NCBI RefSeq assembly: GCF_900094565.1
Contig: NZ_FMAF01000003.1
Coordinates: 62,001 to 126,000, forward strand
Direction of reading: 5' to 3'
Source of the DNA: Martinezella lusitana
Lineage (GTDB): Bacteria > Pseudomonadota > Alphaproteobacteria > Rhizobiales > Rhizobiaceae
DNA length: 64,000 bases
Shown piece after piece: positions 52,749-62,172 of this stretch. The notes beneath the pieces were generated by a model. The model saw only the letters and a list, made by a program, of their open reading frames with translations. It was not told the origin of the DNA and made no database searches. A program made the position numbers and the translations under genes. The number at the start of each line of letters is the position of its first letter. Position 1 is the first letter of the stretch.

Positions 52749-53579
52749 TCAGATGCGCTTGATCCTCGACGCCATCTCGAAAAGCGCGATACCGCTGGCC
52801 GTCGCGACATTGAGGCTGTCGAGCCCCGGAGCCTGCGGTATCCGCACGCTGCCGAATGCGGACAGGATGTTCTGCGGCAGACCATCCCCTTCCGTGCCGA
52901 CGACGAGGGCCATGCGGTCCGATGGCGGAACATCGCGAATATCGGCCTCCCCCCGCGGCGACAGGCTCCAGATCGCAAAGCCGCGATCGGCGAGCGCCGC
53001 TAGCAGATGGACGTCGCTCGACTGCCGGCAATAGGGCATGGTCAGAACGGAGCCGACGGAAACCCGGAGCGCCTTTCGATAGAGCGGGTCGCAACAGCTC
53101 TCGTCGAGCAGCACCGCATCGGCCCCGAAGACCGCCGCGTTGCGGAACATGGAACCCATATTGTCGTGGTTGGAAATGCCGCAACCGACAAGCACGAGCG
53201 CCTGTTGCGGCAGGCGGTCGAGAAACGCACTCAGTTCGCTTTCCGTCTTCCGCCGGCCAAGCGCCAGAACACCGCGATGCAGATGGAAGCCGACGATGCC
53301 GTCGAGCACCTCTGATGTCGCGACATGGACCGGAACCTCGGGAGGGAGGCCAGCAATGATGTCCGCCAGGCCGGCGACGCGGTTTTGCAGCAGCAGCACC
53401 TTTTCGGCGATGAACTCGCCGCCTGCCGCATGGGCCTCGGCAAGCAGCCGCAGCACCACCGTACCCTCGGCAATGAAGCGGTTCTCGCGACCCGTCAGAT
53501 CGCGCTCGCGGATATCACGGAACTCGGCGATGCGCGGATCGTCAGGATTCGTGATCTCGATGAGCCGATCGCTCGTCAT
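52749..53579 (-). CDS. SpoU/TrmH-family RNA 2'-O-methyltransferase
   Basis: The 276-residue protein has an N-terminal substrate domain (1-110) and a SPOUT methyltransferase domain with three motifs: NHDNMGSMFRNAAVFGADAVLL (motif 1), LVVGTEGDGLP (motif 2) and IPQAPGLDSLNVATASGIALFE (motif 3), forming the SAM-binding knot. It methylates a ribose in rRNA or tRNA; the precise site cannot be told. It is convergent with the coiled-coil gene and starts 10 bases after the small membrane-protein gene upstream. Confidence 0.92.
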   Translation of the reverse strand: MTSDRLIEITNPDDPRIAEFRDIRERDLTGRENRFIAEGTVVLRLLAEAHAAGGEFIAEKVLLLQNRVAGLADIIAGLPPEVPVHVATSEVLDGIVGFHLHRGVLALGRRKTESELSAFLDRLPQQALVLVGCGISNHDNMGSMFRNAAVFGADAVLLDESCCDPLYRKALRVSVGSVLTMPYCRQSSDVHLLAALADRGFAIWSLSPRGEADIRDVPPSDRMALVVGTEGDGLPQNILSAFGSVRIPQAPGLDSLNVATASGIALFEMASRIKRI

Positions 53580-53589
53580 CGCGCGGCCG

Positions 53590-53967
53590 TCAATTGGACA
53601 GAGATATGGTCGCCACGATGCGGCCGATGCCGTAGTCGAAGACGATAGCCTGCCGCTGGCCGCTGGCGAGCGTGCCGTAAAACAGCACCTGGTTTGCCGA
53701 AAGAGCCGTGGACTGGACGGTGAAGCCCGCCGGCAGCAAAGCCGTCACGGCCACGGGAGCATCCGAAGGAATGTTGGAGGCAGCCTGGCCTGCCGGCTTT
53801 GCCGCCGGCCGCATCGTCTTGTAGACAACGGCGCCGAAGACAGCCATAAGGCTCACCACCATGACGGCCGCGGAGATGATCTGCAGGCGGATCATCTTGC
53901 GTCGGACACTCTCCAGGGCCGGATCGAGGGGCTTTTCCTCTTGATCGTCTGGCTCGAGATTTGTCAT
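53590..53967 (-). CDS. Small single-TM protein (DUF6476-like)
   Basis: The 125-residue protein has an acidic N-terminus, one membrane segment (about 28-50, LQIISAAVMVVSLMAVFGAVVY) and a periplasmic beta-rich remainder ending with GRIVATISLSN. I recall a similar family, labelled DUF6476, beside rluD-like genes in alphaproteobacteria. It is divergent from the pseudouridine synthase and coupled to the methyltransferase gene downstream. Role unknown. Confidence 0.72.
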   Translation of the reverse strand: MTNLEPDDQEEKPLDPALESVRRKMIRLQIISAAVMVVSLMAVFGAVVYKTMRPAAKPAGQAASNIPSDAPVAVTALLPAGFTVQSTALSANQVLFYGTLASGQRQAIVFDYGIGRIVATISLSN

Positions 53968-54017
53968 CGATGCGTCCTTGCTGATTGAGAGCGCCCTCGA
54001 GCGCCGGAGAAATACGT

Positions 54018-55043
54018 TTGAGCGACCCCTTTAAAGAAGCCGCGGGCAATAGAAAAGTCCTAACCGCCGATGAAAGCGCCGAAGGCCGGCTCGATGCGTG
54101 GCTGACCGCGGAGCTCGGCAAGGAATTTTCCCGCAGTCGCGTCCAGGCTCTGATCAAAGAAGGCGTAGTGCTGCTGAACGGCAAGCCGGTGACCGATGCC
54201 AAGCGCAAGGTGCGCCCCGGCGACGTCTACGAGATCACCCTGCCCGAGCCCGAGGACCCGACGCCGCAGGGCGAGGATATTCCGCTCGACGTGCTCTACG
54301 AGGATGAAGACATCATCGTCATCGCCAAGCCTGCCGGGCTCGTCGTCCATCCGGCCGCCGGCAATTGGACCGGCACGCTTGTCAACGCGCTGATCCATCA
54401 TTGCGGCGACAGCCTTTCCGGCATCGGCGGCGTGCGCCGCCCGGGCATCGTGCATCGGCTGGACAAGGACACGACCGGCGTCATGGTCGTCGCCAAGAAC
54501 GACGTCGCCCATCGGCACCTCTCCCTGCAATTTGCCGATCACGGCAGGACGACATCGCTGGAACGCGCCTATCAGGCGATCGTCTGGGGACGCCCCCGCC
54601 AGCTCATTGGTACCGTCAATGCGCCTCTCGGACGTTCGAACAACGACCGCACACGGCGCGCTGTCAAGCGCCCGGGCTCTCAGGACGCCGACGAGGCCAT
54701 CACGCATTACGAAGTGCTGGAGCGTTTCCACGAGGCGCCGGATGCGACCGCCCTCGCCTCATTGGTCGACTGCCATCTCGAGACGGGCCGGACCCATCAG
54801 ATCCGCGTGCACATGGCGCACATCGGCCATCCGCTCTTGGGCGACGCCGTCTATGGCGGCGGCTTCAAGACCAAGGCCAATCTTCTGCCGGAGGCGGCAA
54901 AGGAAGTCGTCAATCGCTTCACGCGCCAGGCCCTGCATGCCTACATGCTGCAATTCGAACATCCGCGAACCGGCGAAATCATGCATTTCGAAGCGCCGCT
55001 GCCCGACGATATGGAAGACCTGGCAGCTGCGCTCCGCGCATGA
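54018..55043 (+). CDS. rluD: RluD-like 23S rRNA pseudouridine synthase
   Basis: A 341-residue protein from TTG 54018, chosen because ggaga lies 7 bases upstream; an in-frame TTG at 53985 is less likely. An S4 RNA-binding domain (about 20-85) precedes the RluA-family catalytic domain, with HRLDKDTTG containing the catalytic Asp and HQIRVHMAHIGHPLLGD near the C-terminus. It isomerises uridines in 23S rRNA helix 69 if orthologous to RluD. rpoH lies downstream in the same direction. Confidence 0.92.
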   Translation: MSDPFKEAAGNRKVLTADESAEGRLDAWLTAELGKEFSRSRVQALIKEGVVLLNGKPVTDAKRKVRPGDVYEITLPEPEDPTPQGEDIPLDVLYEDEDIIVIAKPAGLVVHPAAGNWTGTLVNALIHHCGDSLSGIGGVRRPGIVHRLDKDTTGVMVVAKNDVAHRHLSLQFADHGRTTSLERAYQAIVWGRPRQLIGTVNAPLGRSNNDRTRRAVKRPGSQDADEAITHYEVLERFHEAPDATALASLVDCHLETGRTHQIRVHMAHIGHPLLGDAVYGGGFKTKANLLPEAAKEVVNRFTRQALHAYMLQFEHPRTGEIMHFEAPLPDDMEDLAAALRA

Positions 55044-55416
55044 GCGGCAACTCCTCAAGATGAATGCCCGGCTGGACGCCTGCCCCTTGTCGGCCTATAC
55101 TCTCTCCCAGAGGGCCGAACTCCGGTGCACCTTCGGTTATCAGAAACGCGGACGCGTTTTTGGAGGCCGATATGGTTGAAACTTATCGTGCCGGAGCATT
55201 CGGGAGGAGAATCACAAGGGCGGTATCACGGCGAGACGAGCGGTCACGTCGGGGTAACACTTGCGTGACACTGTTCTTGAATCGCCGTTTCGCCATACTT
55301 ATCTGTACATTGGTTCAGTGCGGGGTTTTCGTAACCCGCACGCCTTGGTCCGCTTCGCAGAAGGCGCGCAATACGCCCCCAGAAGGAACCAAATCTCGAA
55401 TTAGGAGGGTGCATTC
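55044..55416 (+). promoter_or_regulatory. Upstream region of rpoH
   Basis: 373 bases without a convincing gene; a 118-codon frame (55064-55420) has poor protein character. A possible RpoH-type promoter is cttgaa at 55276-55281, 16 bases, then cttatct at 55298-55304, which would make rpoH autoregulated. The ribosome site taggaggg lies just before ATG 55417. The leader after this promoter would be about 105 bases. Confidence 0.4.
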
Positions 55417-56325
55417 ATGACCCGTAATACCTTACCGTCCATCGCAGCCGGAGAAGCCGGCCTCAATCGCTATCTCGACGAGATCCGCAAGTTCCCCATG
55501 CTGGAACCGCAGGAAGAGTACATGCTCGCCAAGCGCTATGCGGAACATGCCGACCGTCAGGCCGCGCACAAGCTCGTCACCAGCCATCTGCGTCTCGTGG
55601 CGAAGATCGCCATGGGCTATCGCGGTTATGGCCTGCCGATCGGCGAAGTCGTATCGGAAGGCAATGTCGGCCTGATGCAGGCCGTGAAGAAGTTCGATCC
55701 GGAGCGCGGTTTCCGTTTAGCAACCTATGCCATGTGGTGGATCAAGGCTTCGATCCAGGAATATATCCTGCGCTCCTGGTCGTTGGTGAAAATGGGCACG
55801 ACCGCCAACCAGAAGCGCCTGTTCTTCAACCTGCGCCGGCTGAAGGGTCGTATCCAGGCCATCGATGAAGGTGACCTGAAGCCGGAGCATGTCTCCGAGA
55901 TCGCCACCAAGTTGAACGTCTCGGAGGAGGAGGTCATTTCGATGAACCGCCGCCTTTCAGGTGACGCTTCGCTGAATGCGCCGATCAAGGCCTCCGAAGG
56001 CGATTCAGGCCAGTGGCAAGATTGGCTGGTGGACGATCATGAGAGCCAGGAAGCCGTACTGATCGAGCAGGACGAACTTGATACGCGCCGCCGTATGCTG
56101 GCGCGCGCGATGGGCGTGCTGAACGACCGCGAACGCCGCATCTTCGAGGCTCGCCGCCTTGCCGATGATCCTGTGACGCTGGAGGACCTTTCATCCGAGT
56201 TCGATATCAGCCGCGAACGCGTCCGCCAGATCGAAGTCCGTGCCTTCGAAAAGGTTCAGGAAGCGGTACAGAAGGACGCGCTCGAGCGCGCCAAGGCCCT
56301 GCGGGTCGTGGAAGCAACGGCTTGA
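55417..56325 (+). CDS. rpoH: Heat-shock sigma factor RpoH
   Basis: The 302-residue sigma factor has region 2 (LRLVAKIAMGYRGYGLP; FDPERGFRLATYAMWWIKASIQEYIL) and the RpoH box (NQKRLFFNLRR), which distinguishes it from RpoD. Region 4 helix-turn-helix (LEDLSSEFDISRERVRQIE) ends it. It directs transcription of chaperones and proteases after heat or misfolding stress. Rhizobia carry more than one rpoH; this is probably the main (RpoH1-type) copy by length, inference only. Confidence 0.97.
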   Translation: MTRNTLPSIAAGEAGLNRYLDEIRKFPMLEPQEEYMLAKRYAEHADRQAAHKLVTSHLRLVAKIAMGYRGYGLPIGEVVSEGNVGLMQAVKKFDPERGFRLATYAMWWIKASIQEYILRSWSLVKMGTTANQKRLFFNLRRLKGRIQAIDEGDLKPEHVSEIATKLNVSEEEVISMNRRLSGDASLNAPIKASEGDSGQWQDWLVDDHESQEAVLIEQDELDTRRRMLARAMGVLNDRERRIFEARRLADDPVTLEDLSSEFDISRERVRQIEVRAFEKVQEAVQKDALERAKALRVVEATA

Positions 56326-56357
56326 CGCTTTCGGTTTGAGCGTTTCATCACAACATG

Positions 56358-56387
56358 AAAAAGGCGGGCCTCGCGGCCCGCCTTTTT
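56358..56387. terminator. Bidirectional terminator after rpoH
   Basis: Stem aaaaaggcgggcc / ggcccgccttttt with a tcgc loop serves rpoH and the convergent 766-residue protein gene. Confidence 0.93.
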
Positions 56388-56410
56388 CGTATTAATCGAC
56401 TGAGAATAGC

Positions 56411-58711
56411 TTACTGACCGCTCGAGGCGACACCGCCGAGCGCCTGCCATTCCCCGATCGCCTTATTGAAAGCGTCGGTGCCGGTCGGCCCCTTCTCCAT
56501 CGTCAGCAAGGCACGGCGGCCGTTGCGATAGACGACGGGAATGTCGATCCAGTTGCGGGTCTTCAAAAGGTCGAGATTGGTCTTGCGCGCATCCGGGAAA
56601 TCGTTGAGCGCGACCATGTAGACGTCGTCGGTGACCTTGGCCGGCACCGCGATCAGCGCATCGCCACGATCCTGCTCGGTCGCCTTAAGGGCGATGCGCT
56701 GGACGTTGTCGATCGCACCACCCTCGAAATTCGGCGGAACCTGAAAAGCGAGCTCGATCAGATGGCTTGCGGGCAGCGAAGGGTCGCCATTGCGGGAAAC
56801 GGTGATCGTGGCTGTCAGGCCGCGTTCCGGAACGTTGATGAGGCCCTGGACCGAAGGTTCCGGCCGGCCATCAGCGCCCTTGCCTTCCTGTACCGACCAA
56901 GTGACGGTGCCTTCGAAGGCAGCCGGAGACGTCTGACCGAGGCGCTCCTCATAGAGAAAGACTTTCTGCCCGTCCGTGACCGGAGCCGTCTGCTGCGTAA
57001 CGGGCGGCGGCTGGTTGGCTGGGGTCTGCTGTTGCGGTTGGGCCGCGGGAGCCTGCTGACCGGTCGAAGCCGGCGGGGCAACCGCGGCGGTCGCGGGCGG
57101 CTGGGTCTGAGGCGCGGCAACCGCGTTGCCAGCAGGCAGCGCCGCTGCTGCGGCAGCGGGTGCTGCTGAAGCGACATTCTGCTCGGCTACGGACTTGCCC
57201 TCAACGACGCCCGGTTGGCCGTTTGCAGCCGGCCCTTGATCCTCTTCCGTACCGTCAGGCCGAAGACGCTGCGTGAATTTCGTAGCGACCGTATTGGGGT
57301 CGTTGTTCAATGCGGCGACATCCGTATTGCCGGCAGCAGGTGGCTGAGCAGCGGCGGCGTTGGTCTGGGTCTGAGCCGGCGCAGCCGATGGCTGTGCGGA
57401 AGCCGCAGCACTGCTGTTGCTGTTTGCCGCGTCGGAAGCGGGAGGTGCCGCGGACGTGTTCTTCGGTGCGGAACTGACGAGTTTCGTCACCATGTTGTTG
57501 AGCGCATCGCGATTGAGCCAGGCGGCATAGCCGCCGCCACCGACGATGGCGAGGCCGACGAGCGTCAGAACGACGCTGGTGGCATTGAAACGCCGGCGCT
57601 TCGGCTCCATGCGGAAGCTTCTGCCCTGCAGCTTTGCCGACATGGCCTGATCGAGATCGGGCGGAACGGAAGAACCGCTGCCTCGCTGGTCTTCGCCCCG
57701 TTTGTCGAAACCGGCGAGCTCCTTCAGCTCGCGCCAGCCATCGCCGGCGGCTTCGTTCGCAAGCGCGCCCTTCGACGAAGAATGCACGTCGGCAAAGAGG
57801 TCGACGTCTTCAAAGGCGTTGTCCGGCACCTGCCGGGCAGGCTGCACCGGCTGGGGAGCCGCCGGCGTCGGCTGAAGCTCCTCGAAAACATCCGCGTCCC
57901 ATACGAAGCCCTTGTTGCCGGCAGGTGCCTTCGCCGCTTCAGCCGGCTCGACGGCGTGGCCGAATGGCATCTCGGCAAAAACAGCAGCAGGCATCACGGG
58001 CTCGTCAGGCTGTGAAATCGCTGGTTCCGGCGCGCTACGGCGGGCAGGTGCATCAACCTCCGCCCAAATCTCTTCGACCTGGCTTATGACATCGTCAACC
58101 GGTGCCCTGCTCGCTTGAAATGACGGGGCGGCGTGGGCGGGTTCGGTAACAACCTCCGGCGCTTCCTCAGCATAGTCCTTCGGCTCGTCATGATAAGCCG
58201 GTTCGGGAGCCGGCTCTTCGTGGAGCTCGGCGTGATGTTCCGCCGCGGCATGCTGCGGCTCGCTCCATTCTTCTACAGGCTCGTGCTCGTGCGTCCGGTC
58301 GGGCTCGACATCCGCAACCGGCTCCTCGTAAGCGGGCTCCTCATAAGCGGGCTCCTCATGGGCATGAACCTCGGCGGCAGCCTGCTCGGGCTCTTCTACA
58401 TGAGGTTCCGCAACGGAATGATGCTCCTGAACTGGCTCGGGCGCGACCTCCTCGTGAACCGCAGGCGCTTCCGCGATTGGCTCATCGGTCGCCGGCAAGG
58501 CTTCCGCATGTTCGGCCTCAACCTCGACGATCGCAGCTTCGAGCTTGTCCAGCTGGCGGCGCAGCATCTCCTCGGGCGGGCGCGGCTTCATGCTCTCGAG
58601 CTGCCGCTGAACGGCACCACGAGCTCGATCGTAAACCTTGACCCGCATCTCGGGATTGTTTTCCGTCAGGCCATCCACGGCCCGTCGAATGACTGCTACA
58701 AAATCCGCCAT
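56411..58711 (-). CDS. Large Pro/Ala/Glu-rich single-TM protein, function unknown
   Basis: The 766-residue protein starts with a conserved-looking helix (MADFVAVIRRAVDGLTENNPEMR; about 1-65). A low-complexity Glu/Pro/His/Ala region (about 66-250) contains short tandem units such as EEPAY. A basic stretch and one membrane segment (about 378-398) follow, then an Ala/Gln/Pro-rich linker (about 410-610) and a folded C-terminal domain (about 615-766, LYEERLGQTSPAAFEGTV, ATITVSRNGDPSLPASHLIE). The N-terminus is predicted cytoplasmic and the C-terminal domain periplasmic. It lies upstream of the rpoH terminator and downstream of purA. Confidence 0.75.
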   Translation of the reverse strand: MADFVAVIRRAVDGLTENNPEMRVKVYDRARGAVQRQLESMKPRPPEEMLRRQLDKLEAAIVEVEAEHAEALPATDEPIAEAPAVHEEVAPEPVQEHHSVAEPHVEEPEQAAAEVHAHEEPAYEEPAYEEPVADVEPDRTHEHEPVEEWSEPQHAAAEHHAELHEEPAPEPAYHDEPKDYAEEAPEVVTEPAHAAPSFQASRAPVDDVISQVEEIWAEVDAPARRSAPEPAISQPDEPVMPAAVFAEMPFGHAVEPAEAAKAPAGNKGFVWDADVFEELQPTPAAPQPVQPARQVPDNAFEDVDLFADVHSSSKGALANEAAGDGWRELKELAGFDKRGEDQRGSGSSVPPDLDQAMSAKLQGRSFRMEPKRRRFNATSVVLTLVGLAIVGGGGYAAWLNRDALNNMVTKLVSSAPKNTSAAPPASDAANSNSSAAASAQPSAAPAQTQTNAAAAQPPAAGNTDVAALNNDPNTVATKFTQRLRPDGTEEDQGPAANGQPGVVEGKSVAEQNVASAAPAAAAAALPAGNAVAAPQTQPPATAAVAPPASTGQQAPAAQPQQQTPANQPPPVTQQTAPVTDGQKVFLYEERLGQTSPAAFEGTVTWSVQEGKGADGRPEPSVQGLINVPERGLTATITVSRNGDPSLPASHLIELAFQVPPNFEGGAIDNVQRIALKATEQDRGDALIAVPAKVTDDVYMVALNDFPDARKTNLDLLKTRNWIDIPVVYRNGRRALLTMEKGPTGTDAFNKAIGEWQALGGVASSGQ

Positions 58712-58772
58712 CAGTACTTTCTCATGATACCCGGCAAGCAGCCGGGCCGGGATTCGTCATTGATCCGTAACT

Positions 58773-60068
58773 CTAGCCCTCAAAGGGGTCGGTCACAAGT
58801 ATAGTGTCCTCGCGCTCCGGGCTGGTCGAAAGCATCGCCACAGGCGCGCCGATCAGCTCTTCCACCTGCCGGACATACTTGATCGCCTGCGCCGGCAAAT
58901 CGGCCCATTTGCGGGCGCCTACGGTCGATTCCTTCCAGCCTTCGAGCGTGATGTAGATCGGCTCGACACGAGCCTGGGCGGCCTGGCTTGCCGGCAGATA
59001 GTCGATTTCCTTGCCGTCGAGTTTGTAGCCGATGCAGATCTTCAACTCGTCAAGACCGTCGAGCACGTCGAGCTTGGTAAGCGCAATGCCGGTAATACCC
59101 GAGGTCTTCACCGTCTGGCGCACCAGCACGGCATCGAACCAGCCGCAGCGGCGCGGGCGACCGGTGTTGACACCGACTTCGCGGCCGACGGTCGACAGGT
59201 GCTTGCCGATTTCGTCATGAAGCTCGCAGGGGAACGGCCCCTCGCCGACGCGCGTCGTATAGGCCTTGGTGATACCGAGCACATAGCCGAGCGCCGTCGG
59301 GCCGAGACCGGAGCCGGCTGCCGCCTGCCCCGCCACGGTGTTGGACGAGGTCACGAACGGATAGGTGCCGTGGTCGTTGTCGAGCAACGCACCCTGTGCG
59401 CCTTCGAATAGGATGCGGGCACCCGCCTTGCGCTGCTCATCGAGCAGCCGCCAGACCTGATCGATATAAGGAAGAATGTGCTCCGCGACCGAGGTCAGCT
59501 CGTTGTGCAGGGCATCGAAGGAGATCTCGTCGAGGCCCATGCCGCGGCGCAGGGCATTGTGATGGGTCAGAAGCCGGTCGATCTTCGCGGGCAGCGTTTC
59601 CGGTTCGGTCAGATCGACGACGCGGATGGCGCGGCGGCCGACCTTGTCTTCATAGGCCGGGCCGATGCCGCGGCGCGTCGTGCCGATCTTCGTGCCGCTG
59701 TTGGAAGCGGCATCTTCGCGCAAAGCGTCGAGATCGCGGTGCAGCGACAGAATCAGCGGCGCGTTTTCAGCGATGCGCAGGACATCCGGCGTAACCGCAA
59801 TACCCTGGGCACGCAGCCTATCGACTTCGGCTACGAAATGATGAGGATCGACGACAACGCCGTTTCCGATGACGCTCAGCTTGCCGCGCACCAGCCCGGA
59901 GGGCAGGAGCGCGAGCTTATAGCTGACGCCATCGACGACAAGCGTATGACCGGCATTATGGCCGCCCTGAAAGCGTACAATCACATCGGCGCGTTCCGAA
60001 AGCCAGTCGACAATCTTGCCCTTGCCTTCATCGCCCCATTGCGAACCGATCACTACTACGTTCGTCAT
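58773..60068 (-). CDS. purA: Adenylosuccinate synthetase PurA
   Basis: The 432-residue enzyme makes adenylosuccinate from IMP, aspartate and GTP, the first step to AMP. GDEGKGK at 12-18 with catalytic D13, GGHNAGH with H41, [11 protein letters not shown] and [13 protein letters not shown] are all standard. ATG 60068 matches the usual N-terminus ([13 protein letters not shown]); the open frame extends 18 codons upstream. Confidence 0.97.
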   Translation of the reverse strand: MTNVVVIGSQWGDEGKGKIVDWLSERADVIVRFQGGHNAGHTLVVDGVSYKLALLPSGLVRGKLSVIGNGVVVDPHHFVAEVDRLRAQGIAVTPDVLRIAENAPLILSLHRDLDALREDAASNSGTKIGTTRRGIGPAYEDKVGRRAIRVVDLTEPETLPAKIDRLLTHHNALRRGMGLDEISFDALHNELTSVAEHILPYIDQVWRLLDEQRKAGARILFEGAQGALLDNDHGTYPFVTSSNTVAGQAAAGSGLGPTALGYVLGITKAYTTRVGEGPFPCELHDEIGKHLSTVGREVGVNTGRPRRCGWFDAVLVRQTVKTSGITGIALTKLDVLDGLDELKICIGYKLDGKEIDYLPASQAAQARVEPIYITLEGWKESTVGARKWADLPAQAIKYVRQVEELIGAPVAMLSTSPEREDTILVTDPFEG

Positions 60069-60273
60069 TTCTCCATTCCCGCTTCCTGCGCACGGCGGCG
60101 CGCCTTGCTCAAACCCGCGCATCTATAAAGCTTTGTTTTTGGGAAAGCGACCCTGTTGTCCCAGGAGATTCGGCTTTTTACGTGACGAATCCGCGCGCCC
60201 AACACGATTTTCCCCGCCGGCTGGCCGGATAGGCTTGAAGATCGCCCTACCCGGCCAAGACCGATTCTCTGTC

Positions 60274-60884
60274 AAATGCCGGGCTTGTGCGCGACAACGT
60301 GGAAATATTCGTGTTCGGCCGACGCCACCGCGCCGATCGCCTTTCCATCCAGGTCAAGCAGCAATGCCGGCATGGCGAAGCCGGCTTCAGCCAGTTGCGA
60401 CTGCAGTTGCGTCGGCGTCGGCGCATAGACCATGACACCGAAATCATGCGCGCCGTGCAGCAGGACGGCATGCTCGCCGTCCCGTTGTTCAAGCGGCCTC
60501 AGACGACGCTGGCGCAACGTACCGGAAACGCGGCCCACGACTAGCGAAGGGTGCGCAGGCCGAGCCGTACCGGATTGGGTGTCCATTCCAGCCGGCATCC
60601 ATATGCTCGAAACGGAGATCGGGATGATTGGTGCGGCAAAGCTTGACCATCTCCGGCGTATAGTCGATACCGATATAATCGCTCGCGATCGGACGGAAGG
60701 ACCCGGCTGTACGGCCGCCGCCAACGCCGATATCGAGGATGCGCACCCTGCCCGCTTGCGAGCCGGCGATCGCAAAAGCGACACGCTCGCCTTCTTTGAG
60801 ATGGCCGCTGCTGCGACGATAATCCCGCAAGGCCCAGGGACTACGCCAGGTCTGCCAATTCCCCACGGCACCTACGCGATCCAT
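60274..60884 (-). pseudogene. Decayed SAM-dependent methyltransferase
   Basis: The N-terminal part (from 60884) reads as a class I methyltransferase: RILDIGVGGGRTAG (SAM motif I), YIGIDYTPEMVKLC and a following RFEHMDA. The frame then loses sense and ends at 60489. The C-terminal part of such an enzyme (RQRRLRPLEQ, HDFGVMVYAPTPTQLQSQLAEAGF) continues in a different frame to 60274. The whole span codes for only about 200 residues, so the middle of the Rossmann fold is missing as well as the frame being shifted. An internal deletion explains both. The N-terminal fragment could still be translated. Confidence 0.72.
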
Positions 60885-60999
60885 ATAGCAGGTCGCACCG
60901 GACCTGCAGCATCACAAGGCTGGTCAAGCCCTCGATCCGGCCGTTAATCGTTTGTTAAGGTAAAAATCGCGCACACGCCTGGCGCGACAATGGGCTGAA

Positions 61000-61854
61000 C
61001 TAGCCGAGTTCGAGCGTGGTCACGCCGAAAACACGATCGAGCGGTATTTCCGGCGCCTGACCGCGATACATGCGCGCCGTCTCGAAGATGGGCGACAGAC
61101 CGAAGTCCTCTGCAAGCCGGATGGCCTGAGCATTATCAGCCGGCACATCCATATAGATATGCGCACCCTTGGCCTCGGTCACCATCCTCGCCAGCAACGC
61201 AGCCGCGACCTCCGGCTTGTTGGCAAACAGCGGACCGATCTTGTAGCCGTCGAAACAGCGCCGGATGGTGCCATAGCCGCGAACTCTGCTGCCGCCGCCG
61301 ACGATGAAGGATTTCCGTCTCTCGGGAGAGCCGCACCACGCCTTGATGAAGGAATGGCGCAAGCCGGGGAAAATGGCGGCATCGTATTCCAATAGTCCCT
61401 GAAGCTTCCCATGCGTGACCGGCGTTACCTGTGCAGCCTGCTCTCCTGCATCGAGCACTTTGGGAATGCCGCCATAGCGCAGCGTTCGATAGGCCGCTTT
61501 GAAACCGTAACGGCTGTAGTTTTCCTGTTGCGCGGCGACGCCGTCCAGCCCGACGGTACGGTCGCCGGCAAGCGCCATGCCCTTGTTCCAGAGCTGCTTG
61601 CCATATCCTCGGCCGCGAAACTCCGGATGAAGCATATAAAGGCCGAGAAAGGCAAAGCTCTCGCCATAGCGGACGACGGAGATGCATCCCACAGGCACCT
61701 CTCCAATCGCGCCGACCAGAAAGCCGGAAGGATCCGCTTCCCAAAAGGCCGGAGCATCATCGACGCCGGGATTCCATCCCTCCTGCCGAGCCCATTCCAG
61801 AGCGAGCTCCAATTCCCCAGCCCGCATTGTACGCACGGCAAAAGTCGATTTCAT
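61000..61854 (-). CDS. GNAT-family N-acetyltransferase, two-domain
   Basis: The 284-residue protein has an N-terminal GNAT domain (about 1-140, GLYMLHPEFRGRGYGKQLW with the acetyl-CoA loop) and a second GNAT-like C-terminal domain (about 150-284). This resembles the YitI/DUF1248-type arrangement of paired domains. ATG 61854 is chosen; the longer frame upstream lacks support. It is divergent from the UDP-glucose dehydrogenase gene. Substrate unknown. Confidence 0.87.
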   Translation of the reverse strand: MKSTFAVRTMRAGELELALEWARQEGWNPGVDDAPAFWEADPSGFLVGAIGEVPVGCISVVRYGESFAFLGLYMLHPEFRGRGYGKQLWNKGMALAGDRTVGLDGVAAQQENYSRYGFKAAYRTLRYGGIPKVLDAGEQAAQVTPVTHGKLQGLLEYDAAIFPGLRHSFIKAWCGSPERRKSFIVGGGSRVRGYGTIRRCFDGYKIGPLFANKPEVAAALLARMVTEAKGAHIYMDVPADNAQAIRLAEDFGLSPIFETARMYRGQAPEIPLDRVFGVTTLELG

Positions 61855-62172
61855 GCAATAGTCCCGAACCACCGTTTCGAACCGTCCCCGCCGAACGATT
61901 GCGCCCGATTCATCATGCTGCAACGCGATGCCAATCACAAGCGACAGACGACGACAAGCTTAACGCAGGAAGCTTTCGCCGCGCGTGGAATGCAACATCC
62001 CGAACGCCGTAACCGCGCAAGCCGGTCTTTGTAACACTCCTGTCGCAACTTTCCGGGTAAGAGCATCGCATATAGGCGTCACCGGCGATCCTGTGTATAA
62101 GCGCAGGCAAACGCCAATGCCGGGATCGCGTTCACTCGCTGAACCCGGCGCCAGCAAAAGGATTGAAATTTC

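Noticed and set aside
55064..55420. 118-codon frame upstream of rpoH
   Set aside because: Composition is not protein-like, it ends inside the rpoH start region, and it matches no family; treated as leader sequence.
58320..58380. CRISPR-like or tandem DNA repeat
   Set aside because: The 15-base similarity comes from codons of the EEPAY units in the 766-residue protein; there are no spacers.
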